This document shows positions 17,663 through 26,221 of a stretch of 64,000 nucleotides of DNA, in pieces. The translations under genes were made by a program, and so were the position numbers. The notes under the pieces are model-generated. The model saw only the letters and a list, made by a program, of their open reading frames with translations, had not been told where the DNA came from and searched no databases. Positions within the stretch are counted from its first letter, which is position 1. The number at the start of each line of letters is the position of its first letter. The DNA lies in the NCBI GenBank assembly GCA_022448525.1, contig JAKVCX010000007.1, forward strand, positions 199,035 to 263,034, in the 5' to 3' direction. Source of the DNA: Tenacibaculum sp. GTDB lineage: Bacteria > Bacteroidota > Bacteroidia > Flavobacteriales > Flavobacteriaceae.

Positions 17663-17670
17663 CAAAAATA
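17663..17670 (-). promoter_or_regulatory. -7 promoter element directly before the SDR gene
   Basis: TATTTTTG on the minus strand ends 4 nt before the ATG at 17658, the same sequence and spacing as at panD. Implies a leaderless transcript. Confidence 0.55.
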
Positions 17671-17782
17671 GTTATAAATAAATCGTGACTTCAAGTCAAA
17701 ACCAGATTTTTAAATAGATTATTTATTTCAAATCCATTCAAAAAATTATAATTGAAGCTTAATTTTAAAATTTTCTAAATAG

Positions 17783-17790
17783 TATATTTG
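17783..17790 (+). promoter_or_regulatory. -7 promoter element for tyrS
   Basis: TATATTTG fits TAnnTTTG and lies 24 nt before the ATG at 17815. It includes the TTG that could be misread as an earlier start. Confidence 0.6.
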
Positions 17791-17814
17791 CCTTTCACAT
17801 TAAGTAAATTTAAA

Positions 17815-19119
17815 ATGGCTAAAAATTTAGTAGAAGAACTTAGATGGAGAGGAATGGTTCATGATATTATGCCAGGAACCGAAGAGCAATTAGAGAAAGA
17901 AATGACTAGTGCTTATATTGGTTTCGATCCAACTTCAGATTCATTACATATTGGAAGTTTAGTTCCGATTATCTTATTAGTACACCTTGAAAAATCTGGT
18001 CATAAACCTATAGCTTTAGTGGGTGGTGCAACTGGTATGATTGGTGATCCTTCTGGGAAATCTGATGAAAGAAATTTACTTAATGAAGAAACTTTAGCAA
18101 AGAATGTAAACGGAATTAAAAATACACTTGCTCGTTTTTTAAATTTTAATAGTTCAGAAAAAAACGCTCCGGTTTTAGTAAATAACTACGATTGGATGAA
18201 AGATTTTTCATTCATTGAATTTGCAAGAGATGTAGGGAAAAGAATTACTGTAAACTACATGATGGCTAAAGATTCTGTGAAGAAAAGAATTTCTGGAGAT
18301 TCTGGAAGTGGAATGTCTTTTACTGAGTTTACGTACCAATTAATTCAAGGATACGATTTTTACCATTTACATAAATCTCATAATTGTATGTTACAAATGG
18401 GAGGTTCTGATCAGTGGGGAAATATTACTACAGGAACAGAATTAGTGCGTAGAATGAATCCAGGCGGAGAAGCAAAAGCTTTTGCAATGACTTGTCCATT
18501 AATTACAAAAGCAGACGGATCTAAATTCGGAAAATCAGAAGGAGGTAACGTTTGGTTAGATGCTGATAAAACTTCAGTATATAAATTCTACCAATTCTGG
18601 TTAAATACTACAGATGAAGATGCAGAAAAGTATATTAAGATTTTTACGTTCTTAGATAAAGAAACAATTGATGCTTTAATTGAAGAGCATAGAGAAGCTC
18701 CTCACGCTAGAGTTTTACAAAAGAAATTAGCGGAAGAGGTTACTACATTTGTGCATTCAAAAGAAGAATTGGATAAAGCAATTGCAGCTTCAAATATATT
18801 ATTTGGAAAATCAACAGCAGATGATTTAAAAGGTTTAGATGAAGCTACTTTTTTAGATGTATTTGATGGAGTTCCACAGGCAGTTGTTGATAAAGCTGAA
18901 TTTGAGGCTGGATTAGATATGATTGCGGCATTATCAGCCAAAACACAATTCTTAAAGTCTAACGGAGATGCAAGAAGAGCATTAAAAGAGAATTCTATAT
19001 CTGTAAATAAAGGAAAAGTAAAGGAAGACTATACTATTACGAATTCAGATTTAATTGCAGATAAATACGTTTTATTACAGAGAGGAAAAAAGAATTACTT
19101 TTTATTAAAAGTAGAATAG
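17815..19119 (+). CDS. tyrS: Tyrosine--tRNA ligase
   Basis: Charges tRNA-Tyr. Class I synthetase signatures: HIGS (45-48, in [13 protein letters not shown]), the [10 protein letters not shown] loop, the tyrosine-binding segment [13 protein letters not shown] with [10 protein letters not shown], and the KMSKS equivalent KFGKS. The C-terminal S4 RNA-binding domain is present ([16 protein letters not shown]). About 434 aa from the ATG at 17815; the upstream TTG at 17788 is inside the promoter element. Monocistronic, ending in a hairpin shared with the convergent Cys-rich gene. Confidence 0.97.
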   Translation: MAKNLVEELRWRGMVHDIMPGTEEQLEKEMTSAYIGFDPTSDSLHIGSLVPIILLVHLEKSGHKPIALVGGATGMIGDPSGKSDERNLLNEETLAKNVNGIKNTLARFLNFNSSEKNAPVLVNNYDWMKDFSFIEFARDVGKRITVNYMMAKDSVKKRISGDSGSGMSFTEFTYQLIQGYDFYHLHKSHNCMLQMGGSDQWGNITTGTELVRRMNPGGEAKAFAMTCPLITKADGSKFGKSEGGNVWLDADKTSVYKFYQFWLNTTDEDAEKYIKIFTFLDKETIDALIEEHREAPHARVLQKKLAEEVTTFVHSKEELDKAIAASNILFGKSTADDLKGLDEATFLDVFDGVPQAVVDKAEFEAGLDMIAALSAKTQFLKSNGDARRALKENSISVNKGKVKEDYTITNSDLIADKYVLLQRGKKNYFLLKVE

Positions 19120-19122
19120 TTT

Positions 19123-19146
19123 AAAATAGCTTATGAAGCTATTTTT
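19123..19146. terminator. Bidirectional hairpin terminator, tyrS / Cys-rich protein gene
   Basis: A 10-bp perfect inverted repeat AAAATAGCTT (19123-19132) / AAGCTATTTT (19136-19145) has a 3-nt loop and ends in T. It overlaps the last codons of the convergent minus-strand gene. Confidence 0.7.
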
Positions 19147-19313
19147 ACATCAAAAGTTAAAGGGCATCGCTTACAGTTGATGCCTTTTTTCTTGTACTTA
19201 TTACAACATTTACTTTTCGGTTTTAAACAAGAAGCGGAACAAGCGCTATCACATGTGTTTAAACTATGTAATTTAGTAACTGTTTCTTTTTTAGGTGTAT
19301 AAAATACAATCAT
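19131..19313 (-). CDS. Small cysteine-rich protein
   Basis: A 60-aa basic protein with seven or more Cys (CDSACSASC, KSKCCNKYKKKGINCKRCP), resembling a small zinc-binding or metal-binding domain. The Cys spacing is CxxxCxxxC then CC and CxxC. I recall similar small proteins in other flavobacteria but cannot name a family. It has its own -7 element 19 nt before the ATG, and its C-terminus overlaps the shared terminator with tyrS. Function unknown; cytoplasmic as no signal is seen. Confidence 0.65.
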   Translation of the reverse strand: MIVFYTPKKETVTKLHSLNTCDSACSASCLKPKSKCCNKYKKKGINCKRCPLTFDVKIAS

Positions 19314-19332
19314 CTCATCTGAAATTCTGGCG

Positions 19333-19340
19333 CAAATATA
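19333..19340 (-). promoter_or_regulatory. -7 promoter element for small Cys-rich protein
   Basis: TATATTTG on the minus strand, 19 nt before the ATG at 19313. It supports this short gene as real. Confidence 0.55.
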
Positions 19341-19427
19341 ATTATTTATTTAGAATAAATAAAAATAAAATTCTTAATCGTAACAAAATCTTATGATTAT
19401 GTACCTATAGATGATCAAAACTAAACT

Positions 19428-19970
19428 ATGAAAAGCGAAATTATTTTAGAAAGTAAGCTTACACCACATCAGAAAACTCACATTTCCGTTGTAATGTTAA
19501 TCCCAGTGTTTTTTGTAATAATTATGACATTGGTAAAACATTTTGAACAAAATGATTTATCAAATATTGCTCTTAGTTTTCCTCGATTAATTCCATTGGT
19601 TATCGCGTTAATCATTTTAGTAATGTTGCTTTTTCTAAAGGAGGGGATTTTAAAAAAGAATAACGATTTATATCAAGGAACATATTTATTTGGTAAACTA
19701 TTAATCAAGAAAAAAGTAAGTTTACTAGACAAACCCAAAGTCGCAATTTTAAAGCTACGTAAGCGTCAGAAAATGGCTTGGTTTTCCATTGCAAATCCAG
19801 ATCAAGCTTTATCGTATCATAAAAATGATATTACGCTTTTAAATGATAAGCATACAAGAAAAGAGCTTTTAGTTTCGCTAGACGATGAAAATTTAGCAAA
19901 AGAAACTATCTCGTTTTTGGAGGAAAACTTCAATCTTACCTTTGAGACTTATAGTCCAGATTTCAATTAA
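19428..19970 (+). CDS. Hypothetical membrane protein
   Basis: Not recognised. The 180-aa protein has two hydrophobic segments (about 17-38, ISVVMLIPVFFVIIMTLV, and about 52-75, LIPLVIALIILVMLLFL) joined by a short polar loop, then a soluble Lys-rich C-terminal domain of about 105 aa, likely cytoplasmic. It precedes the aspartyl protease gene by 20 bp on the same strand, so the two may be co-transcribed. No promoter consensus was seen. Confidence 0.55.
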   Translation: MKSEIILESKLTPHQKTHISVVMLIPVFFVIIMTLVKHFEQNDLSNIALSFPRLIPLVIALIILVMLLFLKEGILKKNNDLYQGTYLFGKLLIKKKVSLLDKPKVAILKLRKRQKMAWFSIANPDQALSYHKNDITLLNDKHTRKELLVSLDDENLAKETISFLEENFNLTFETYSPDFN

Positions 19971-19990
19971 TTTAAACATATAACATAGCT

Positions 19991-21223
19991 ATGCTAAAAA
20001 GAATTTTACTGGGATTGTCTATTCTAGTTATTGTTGTCCTTTTTTTAGGAGGATTTGGAATTTATTACATTAATAAGCAACAACATAAATTGAGCGAAGG
20101 AGAATTGATTATGAATGAGAATATTACATATTCTATTCCTTTCTCGTATTCCAGCTCAGGTCATATTTTAATTGATGTAAAAATCGAAGGAAGTAAAGAA
20201 GCTTATCCTTTTATTTTGGATAGTGGTGCGTCTAATTTTATTTTTAAAAATCATTCAAACGAGTTTGATTTAGAGTCAAACGGTAAAGGCTTAGGTTTGG
20301 GATCTACTGGTAATTTTTTCTTTACGAATATTAAGAAAGTAGATTCAATCAATATTTCTGGTTTACAATTTAAGCATTTGAATTTTGAAGAAATGGATTT
20401 TAATTTCAATTGTTTAGATAATATTTATGGTTTAATCGGAAACGGAACAATGAAACATTTAAACTGGCAAGTTGATTTCGAAAATAAGGTAATAACGGTA
20501 TCTAAAAAGTTAAATCAATTGAGTTTTGGAGATGATAAAATTGAAATTCCATTACAAATAAATAAGGTTAGTAATCATCCTTATGCATCCATTCAGTTTT
20601 CAAAGAATAAAGGTTCAAAAAGAGTTATTGTTGATTTAGGTAGTAGTGGATCACTTTCATTAAAAGAAGATGATTATAGAAAGGACTCGTTAAACTTTAA
20701 GGAAAAAAAAATCTATGGAAGGTCTTCTGAAGGATTAGGAGGCCAAAATAAAAATGCCGATACCGAAAAAATCATTCTAGCAGATACTTTACTTTTTAAA
20801 TACTCTAAATTGTCAATACAAAACTTTCCTGTTAGAGTATCACCTACAGCTTTAAATTTGTTAGGCTTAAGTTTCTTTGAAAAGTATAAAACAACAATTA
20901 GTTGGAGCGATAAAAAGTTAATTCTTGAACCTTATGACAGTGTACAAAATTTCATTTGGAAAACTCGTGGTTTAGGAATGAAATTTAAAAAGAAGGAACA
21001 AAAACTAATAGTGAAAAGTATTACTGAAAACTCTCCTGCCGACCGAGTGAATCTTCCATTAAATTCTGAAATACTTGAGTTAAACGGGGTGTCTGTAACT
21101 GGAGAAAAAGTGTTGTGCGATTATAGAAGTTTAAAAGCCAAACCAGATTCGTTAAAATTAAAAATAAAATACAATAATTCTGTTAAGGAATTTACGATAA
21201 CGAAAGAAGTGATCTTCAAGTAA
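19991..21223 (+). CDS. Retropepsin-like aspartyl protease with C-terminal PDZ domain
   Basis: A 410-aa envelope protein: N-terminal membrane anchor (about 5-27, ILLGLSILVIVVLFLGGFGIYYI), then two retropepsin-like lobes. The first lobe has the catalytic FILDSGASNFIF (D-S-G); the second has VIVDLGSSGSLSL, where the second catalytic motif reads D-L-G. The C-terminal 80 residues form a PDZ domain (GLGMKFKKKEQKLIVKSI, SPADRVN, ILELNGVSV). Orientation suggests a periplasmic domain. Bacteroidota carry many such proteins; substrates are unknown. Confidence 0.82.
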   Translation: MLKRILLGLSILVIVVLFLGGFGIYYINKQQHKLSEGELIMNENITYSIPFSYSSSGHILIDVKIEGSKEAYPFILDSGASNFIFKNHSNEFDLESNGKGLGLGSTGNFFFTNIKKVDSINISGLQFKHLNFEEMDFNFNCLDNIYGLIGNGTMKHLNWQVDFENKVITVSKKLNQLSFGDDKIEIPLQINKVSNHPYASIQFSKNKGSKRVIVDLGSSGSLSLKEDDYRKDSLNFKEKKIYGRSSEGLGGQNKNADTEKIILADTLLFKYSKLSIQNFPVRVSPTALNLLGLSFFEKYKTTISWSDKKLILEPYDSVQNFIWKTRGLGMKFKKKEQKLIVKSITENSPADRVNLPLNSEILELNGVSVTGEKVLCDYRSLKAKPDSLKLKIKYNNSVKEFTITKEVIFK

Positions 21224-21252
21224 AAATAGTACATTAAGATTGTGTGAAAACG

Positions 21253-21294
21253 AAAACGAATCTATCTTTGCAAGTCGAAAAGTAGATTCGTTTT
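21253..21294. promoter_or_regulatory. 12-bp inverted repeat across promoter of 21295 gene (candidate operator)
   Basis: AAAACGAATCTA (21253-21264) and TAGATTCGTTTT (21283-21294) are perfect reverse complements separated by 18 bp. The left arm overlaps the first bases of the -7 element and the right arm ends at the start codon. Because the left arm is upstream of the expected transcription start, a DNA operator is more likely than an RNA hairpin. Confidence 0.55.
21263..21270 (+). promoter_or_regulatory. -7 promoter element for 21295 gene and perhaps the metal cluster
   Basis: TATCTTTG fits TAnnTTTG, 24 nt before the TTG start at 21295. Confidence 0.6.
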
Positions 21295-21663
21295 TTGAAA
21301 ACTAAAATCACTACATATCTATTTGTTTTCTTGTATGGAATTGCAATGTTACGTCCAATAGCACCTTTCGTGGAGTATGCTATTAATTACGATTATATTG
21401 CAAAAGTTTTATGTATTAACAAAGACAAACCAGAACTTAGCTGTAATGGTAAATGTCAATTGATGAAGAAACTAAAACAGCAAGAAGAAGATGATTTCAA
21501 TTCATTGCGAATTCATATGGAAGAGTATCCCATTGGTTTTGTTGAAATTTTGAAAATCAAGAAAGAATCTACAATTACTTCAAACTCAAAAAACAATTTT
21601 CATTACGATATAGATTATAACTATCTATTTCAACATAGCGTTTTTCATCCTCCAACCGTTTAA
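21295..21663 (+). CDS. Small membrane-associated protein with CNGKC motif
   Basis: A 122-aa protein with a TTG start (in-frame stop just upstream at 21283-21285, promoter element before it). An N-terminal hydrophobic segment (TYLFVFLYGIAMLRPIAPF) is followed by VLCINKDKPELSCNGKCQLMKKL, where three Cys may bind metal or form disulfides. I recall such proteins beside metal-related genes in flavobacteria but cannot name a family. It is the first gene ahead of the Met-rich protein and TonB receptor genes and carries the promoter with the 12-bp inverted repeat. Confidence 0.65.
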   Translation: MKTKITTYLFVFLYGIAMLRPIAPFVEYAINYDYIAKVLCINKDKPELSCNGKCQLMKKLKQQEEDDFNSLRIHMEEYPIGFVEILKIKKESTITSNSKNNFHYDIDYNYLFQHSVFHPPTV

Positions 21664-21845
21664 GCTCAAACTTTCGTGACTATTTAGAATAACTTCTCAG
21701 TTATTCAGTCAAATTATGCTTAAAAATTAATAATAAAACTACAAGATTTTTCATTTGGAATTCAAAATTTCAACGAGTAAAAATCCATTGTGGTATATGA
21801 ACGTGTTTAAAGAATTTCAAGCGTTCAGAAATTAAAAATAAACAG

Positions 21846-22877
21846 ATGAAAAACATCGTAAAAATAGCTGTTGCTTTATTTGCAATGGTACAAACTACAT
21901 ACGCACAAAAGAATACAGAATTATGGTCAGCTGGAAGACCAGATGGACATGCACCAATCTCTGTAATGGGAGATCATTATCATGGAAAAGGAGATGTAAT
22001 GTTTTCTTACAGATATATGAGAATGAACATGGAAGGTTTACTGCAAGGATCTTCTGAAATTACAAATACTCAAGGGCACGATAGTGGTTATATGGTAACT
22101 CCATTAAACATGCCAATGGATATGCATATGCTGGGTGTAATGTATGGATTAACAGATAAGATAACTTTAGTTGCCATGGCAATGTACACTCAAAATGAAA
22201 TGGATTTACAAATGAGAATGATGTCTGGAATGACAACTCAATTCTCAACTTCTTCTTCAGGTTTTGGAGATGTAAAATTAGGAATGTTATACAAGTTTGT
22301 AAATGCAAAACGTCAATCATTACATGCAATTGTTAATCTTTCTATTCCTACTGGAACATTGGAAGCAGAAGATGTTACTCCAATGTCTGCTCCAAATAAA
22401 ATTCAATTGCCTTATCCAATGCAAATAGGGAGCGGAACTTATGATTTAGACTTAGGATTAAATTATTTAGGTCAAACAGATAATTACTCTTGGGGTTCAC
22501 AATTAAAAGGAACGTACCGTTTTGATAGAAACGAATTTGACTATTCTTTAGGAAACAGATATAGTTTGAATTCTTGGTTTGCATATAAATTAAATGATTG
22601 GATTAGCTTTTCAGCTAGAGGAGAAGTTTTAGCGGAGGAAAGAATAAATGGTGCAAATCCAAATTTAAATCCAATGATGGTTACAACTGCTGATACGGCA
22701 AATTCAGGAGGAAAATATATCAATGGAGGATTAGGGTTTAATGTTTACGTTCCTAAAGGATCGTTTAAGAATGTTCGTTTCGGATTTGAATATGCGCAGC
22801 CATTGTATCAAAAACCGAATGGTATACAGTTAGAAAGAAGAGAATCATTAACTTTTGGTTTACAGTATTCGCTGTAA
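21846..22877 (+). CDS. Methionine-rich outer-membrane beta-barrel/transporter-like protein
   Basis: A 343-aa protein with signal peptide (MKNIVKIAVALFAMVQTTYAQ) and alternating beta-strand pattern ending in FGLQYSL, typical of outer-membrane barrels of the MetA-pathway phenol-degradation-like/transporter family. The N-terminal half is remarkably rich in Met and His (GDHYHGKGDVMFSYRYMRMN, MPMDMHMLGVMYG, QMRMMSGM), a composition typical of copper-handling proteins. It precedes a PfpI lipoprotein gene (11-bp gap) and a TonB receptor gene. The copper link is an inference. Confidence 0.75.
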   Translation: MKNIVKIAVALFAMVQTTYAQKNTELWSAGRPDGHAPISVMGDHYHGKGDVMFSYRYMRMNMEGLLQGSSEITNTQGHDSGYMVTPLNMPMDMHMLGVMYGLTDKITLVAMAMYTQNEMDLQMRMMSGMTTQFSTSSSGFGDVKLGMLYKFVNAKRQSLHAIVNLSIPTGTLEAEDVTPMSAPNKIQLPYPMQIGSGTYDLDLGLNYLGQTDNYSWGSQLKGTYRFDRNEFDYSLGNRYSLNSWFAYKLNDWISFSARGEVLAEERINGANPNLNPMMVTTADTANSGGKYINGGLGFNVYVPKGSFKNVRFGFEYAQPLYQKPNGIQLERRESLTFGLQYSL

Positions 22878-22888
22878 CACATTTTGTA

Positions 22889-23704
22889 ATGAAAAGGTTC
22901 TTTACAGTATTGCTAGGTTTAGCTTTGTGCGCCTGCAATACGTCTCAAAAAGAAGAAACGGATAAGGACATTACTATCGAGAATCATGCTCGCATGATGA
23001 AAGAGATATTTGGCACACCAAAACATACTATAAAATCAATTGGGATTTTGGTTTATGATGGAGTAAATTCTATGGATTTTATCGGTCCAAGGTATGTATT
23101 CGGAAATAGTGGAGTCAAACCACAATTAATTGGTTTAAAACCGGGTCCAGTAAAATCTGCAAATGGATTAGAATTCACTGTAAATACTGTTATCGATTCT
23201 GTCAAGCAACTAGATATTTTAGTAATTCCAGGTGGAACTATTGCTACAATAAAAGCAGCTCAAAATAAAAAACTATTGAATTGGATTAGAGAAATTGATT
23301 CTAATTCAACATATACAACATCTGTTTGTACAGGTGGTTGGATTTTAGGTGCTACAGGTTTATTGAAAGGTAAAAAAGCTTCTACTAACTGGTACAAAGA
23401 GGAAGAAATGCTTCGAAAATTTGGAGCAATCCCGGCAAATGAGCGATACACCCAGGACGGGAAATATTGGACATCAGCTGGAGTAACCGCAGGAATGGAT
23501 ATGTCACTTGCCATCCTTGCAGATAATTGGGGTGAAAATTATGCACAAGGTGTAATGCTAGATATGGAGTATGATTCTAAACCACCAATTTCAGGCGGAA
23601 GCCCAGAAAAAACAAAAAAAGAGGTTCGTCAAATGATGGAATTGATGTATGGTGTAATGCTTACACCAGTTATTGACAGCTTAAAAGTAATTCACAACAA
23701 TTAG
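22889..23704 (+). CDS. DJ-1/PfpI family lipoprotein
   Basis: A 271-aa protein with a lipoprotein signal (MKRFFTVLLGLALCACNTSQ; lipidated Cys in LCAC) followed by a DJ-1/PfpI domain. The nucleophile elbow is TSVCTGGWILGATGLL, with the acidic residue of the IGILVYDGVNSMDF segment and LDILVIPGG typical of the family (isonitrile hydratase/AraC-associated type). A secreted, lipid-anchored PfpI protein is uncommon. It sits between the Met-rich barrel gene and the TonB receptor gene (17-bp gap), so it probably belongs to the same uptake operon. Confidence 0.82.
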   Translation: MKRFFTVLLGLALCACNTSQKEETDKDITIENHARMMKEIFGTPKHTIKSIGILVYDGVNSMDFIGPRYVFGNSGVKPQLIGLKPGPVKSANGLEFTVNTVIDSVKQLDILVIPGGTIATIKAAQNKKLLNWIREIDSNSTYTTSVCTGGWILGATGLLKGKKASTNWYKEEEMLRKFGAIPANERYTQDGKYWTSAGVTAGMDMSLAILADNWGENYAQGVMLDMEYDSKPPISGGSPEKTKKEVRQMMELMYGVMLTPVIDSLKVIHNN

Positions 23705-23721
23705 TATTTAATACAAACAAG

Positions 23722-26070
23722 ATGAAAAAACTGATAATGATAGGACTATTAATGTTAGTCTTAAAAATTTCAGCACAAGATATATATAAAGGAAAAGTAA
23801 TAGATCAAAATCAAAACCCAATAGTTGGTGCTACTATTATTTCTTTAGAAAACAAACAAAATGGAGTTTCAACGGATATGGAAGGGACATTCTCAATCAA
23901 ATTAAATGGGAATAGAGTTTCAGTTTCTATGATGGGATTTCAATCCAAACAAATCGGCTTAAACAAGAATGAAAATGTTATTACACTAATAGAGTCTATT
24001 GAGAATTTAGATGAAGTGATTATTTCAGCTAGTAGAGAAATTCAGCAACGAAGGGAAGTTCCTGCCTCAATTGGAGTATTAACAGCGAAACAAATTCAGG
24101 ATACAAAAGCTTTAGGAATAGAACAATTGGTGAATCAAGTTCCAGGTGTTTTTATGAGTTCATCAAAAGCATCAAGTAACGAACAACACTTTATGGCTGT
24201 GCGTTCTCCGATTTCTACGAAATCTTTGTTTTTGTATGTAGAAGACGGAATTCCAATTAGACCAGTTGCTGTTTTTAATCATAACGCATTATTGGAAATG
24301 AACAATACAACTTTTGAGAAAGTTGAGGTTTTAAAAGGTCCTGCTTCTAGTATTTATGGTAGTGAAGCAATTGGTGGTAGTTTTAACTTTATTACGAAAA
24401 CTCCAAGAAAAGATTTTGGAGGGTCTTTAAATATTCAAGTGAATGATTTAGGTATTTCTCGATACGAAATTGAAGGTTCAACAACTGCTAATGAAAAATA
24501 CGGATTCTATGTTGGAGGTCATTATATCGAAAGAAGTAACGGACCCGTTGGTCATTCAGATTATGAAAAATTTGCCATTACTTTTAAAAATGTAAATGAT
24601 TTTTCTGAAACATTAAAGTGGACCAATAGTGTTAGTTATATTGATTATAGGTCAGATATGTCTGGATCAATTTCTGAACAAAACTTTCAAGATGGAAACT
24701 ATCAGAGCGATCAAACTTTTACGGAAAGAGAAGCGAAAGCATTAAGATTTAGATCGACTTTAGAGAAAACATGGAATGAGAAGAATAAAACATCATTCAA
24801 TTTTATCTATCGTAACAATATTATGAACCAAATTCCTTCGTATAGAATTCGTCAGAATAGAGTTGGAGGAGTATTAACAGGAACAGGTTCTGGAGAAATC
24901 AATTCAAATGAGTTTAGAAGTTATGTTGGTTTAATTCAGCATAAACTAAATTTTAATTTTGCTGATGCATCTTTGGTTGTTGGAGCCACTGCTGATTTTT
25001 CTCCGCAAGATTATGTTGCAGAAACAATTGATGTAGTTGTAGATATTGCTTCAAGAAAGAATATTGGTTATACATTAAATTCTGGTGATTTTATTTTGAA
25101 TTATGAAGCCGATATTTTGAACTATGCAGGTTATGCTCAGTTTGAAATTTCTCCGATAGAAGCTTTAAGGTTAACTGCGGCCGTTCGTGTGGATCAGTTT
25201 GATTATGATTATAATAATTTGATTGAAAGTCAAGCCGGAGTTGTAGATACTAAAGTAAGTTATAATAGTGTAGCTCCAAAGTTTGGATTTAACTACAACA
25301 TCAATAAAAATGTTGGTTTTTATGGGAATTATGCCAAAGGATTTACACCGCCACAAACATCAACATTATTCAGAAACAGCAAAAACAGTGGAACTGGAGC
25401 AACGATTTTCGATTTGAATCCAGCGAAATTTGACAACTATGAAGTTGGTGGATATTTTTCGATTCCTTCTCAATTGAAAGTGGATGTAGCATTGTATCGT
25501 TTAAACGGAACAGATCGACTTATTTCAATTAGAGACACTTCTGGAGATTTTCAACAGCTAAATGCAGGGGAAACAAGATCAGAAGGAGTTGAACTAGGAG
25601 TAAACTATCAGATATTAGATAATTTGTCTGTGAGTTATAATGGAAGTTATGCAACTCATAAATACTTATCATTTTTCGATAATGGTGTTGATTATTCTAA
25701 TACCGATATGCAAACTGCTCCAAATTACATAGCAATGTCAAATATCAAGTACAAACCTATTTCAGATTTGACACTTATTTTAGAGCATGAGCAAATAGGA
25801 AGTTATAACACAAGTTTCGAAAATCAAGTGGTTGTGGGAACTGATGGTACAGGAAATGAAATTTTCGGAACATCAACTTATGATGGTCATCACGTATTCA
25901 ATTTCACAGGGAGTTATACTTTCAGAGACTTTGAACTTTGGGGTCAAGTATTAAATATTTTTGACGAGTTGTATGCTGTAAGAGCGAGCTATAATGCTTG
26001 GAGAGGAGAGAATAGTTATTCTATTGGAAACCCACGAGCATTTCATTTCGGAATAAAGTATAATTTTTAA
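23722..26070 (+). CDS. TonB-dependent receptor with carboxypeptidase-regulatory-like domain
   Basis: A 782-aa outer-membrane active transporter. Order: signal peptide (MKKLIMIGLLMLVLKISAQ), CarboxypepD_reg-like beta-sandwich (about 20-95; GKVIDQNQNPIVGATI), plug domain (about 115-215; LGIEQLVNQVPGVF, VEVLKGPASSIYGSEAIGG), then the 22-strand barrel ending in HFGIKYNF with terminal aromatic. No SusD partner gene follows, so it is of siderophore/heme/metal type, not glycan type. Neighbours (Met-rich barrel before, PepSY protein after) suggest metal or metallophore uptake. Confidence 0.93.
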   Translation: MKKLIMIGLLMLVLKISAQDIYKGKVIDQNQNPIVGATIISLENKQNGVSTDMEGTFSIKLNGNRVSVSMMGFQSKQIGLNKNENVITLIESIENLDEVIISASREIQQRREVPASIGVLTAKQIQDTKALGIEQLVNQVPGVFMSSSKASSNEQHFMAVRSPISTKSLFLYVEDGIPIRPVAVFNHNALLEMNNTTFEKVEVLKGPASSIYGSEAIGGSFNFITKTPRKDFGGSLNIQVNDLGISRYEIEGSTTANEKYGFYVGGHYIERSNGPVGHSDYEKFAITFKNVNDFSETLKWTNSVSYIDYRSDMSGSISEQNFQDGNYQSDQTFTEREAKALRFRSTLEKTWNEKNKTSFNFIYRNNIMNQIPSYRIRQNRVGGVLTGTGSGEINSNEFRSYVGLIQHKLNFNFADASLVVGATADFSPQDYVAETIDVVVDIASRKNIGYTLNSGDFILNYEADILNYAGYAQFEISPIEALRLTAAVRVDQFDYDYNNLIESQAGVVDTKVSYNSVAPKFGFNYNINKNVGFYGNYAKGFTPPQTSTLFRNSKNSGTGATIFDLNPAKFDNYEVGGYFSIPSQLKVDVALYRLNGTDRLISIRDTSGDFQQLNAGETRSEGVELGVNYQILDNLSVSYNGSYATHKYLSFFDNGVDYSNTDMQTAPNYIAMSNIKYKPISDLTLILEHEQIGSYNTSFENQVVVGTDGTGNEIFGTSTYDGHHVFNFTGSYTFRDFELWGQVLNIFDELYAVRASYNAWRGENSYSIGNPRAFHFGIKYNF

Positions 26071-26106
26071 ACCTAGATGAGTCTTTCTAAATAAAATTTG
26101 ACAAAC

Positions 26107-26189
26107 GTCATTACGAAAAATTTCAATTTTGAAGTAATCTCGTGATGAGCTCATAACTTAAGAGATTCCTTCACGTTGTTCGGAATGAC
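26107..26189. repeat. Inverted pair of GTC-stem-CTC hairpin repeats (MITE-like)
   Basis: Left unit 26107-26141 reads GTC, stem ATTAC, interior, GTAAT, CTC. The right unit, read on the minus strand from 26189 to 26162, reads GTC, stem ATTCC, interior GAACAACGTGAA, GGAAT, CTC. The two units face each other across a 20-bp spacer. The same GTC...CTC hairpin plan occurs at 48321-48347 and at 48646-48670 around a GIY-YIG gene. No gene lies between the two units here. Confidence 0.65.
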
Positions 26190-26221
26190 ATTTTTTTTGG
26201 AAAGATTCTTTTTATTTTTTT

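Noticed and set aside
17788..17814. Upstream TTG start of tyrS
   Set aside because: It lies inside the -7 element TATATTTG; the ATG at 17815 begins the normal protein.
21687..21706. GAATAACT / AGTTATTC hairpin before the Met-rich protein gene, as a terminator
   Set aside because: It has no T-run after it; at most an RNA hairpin of unknown meaning.
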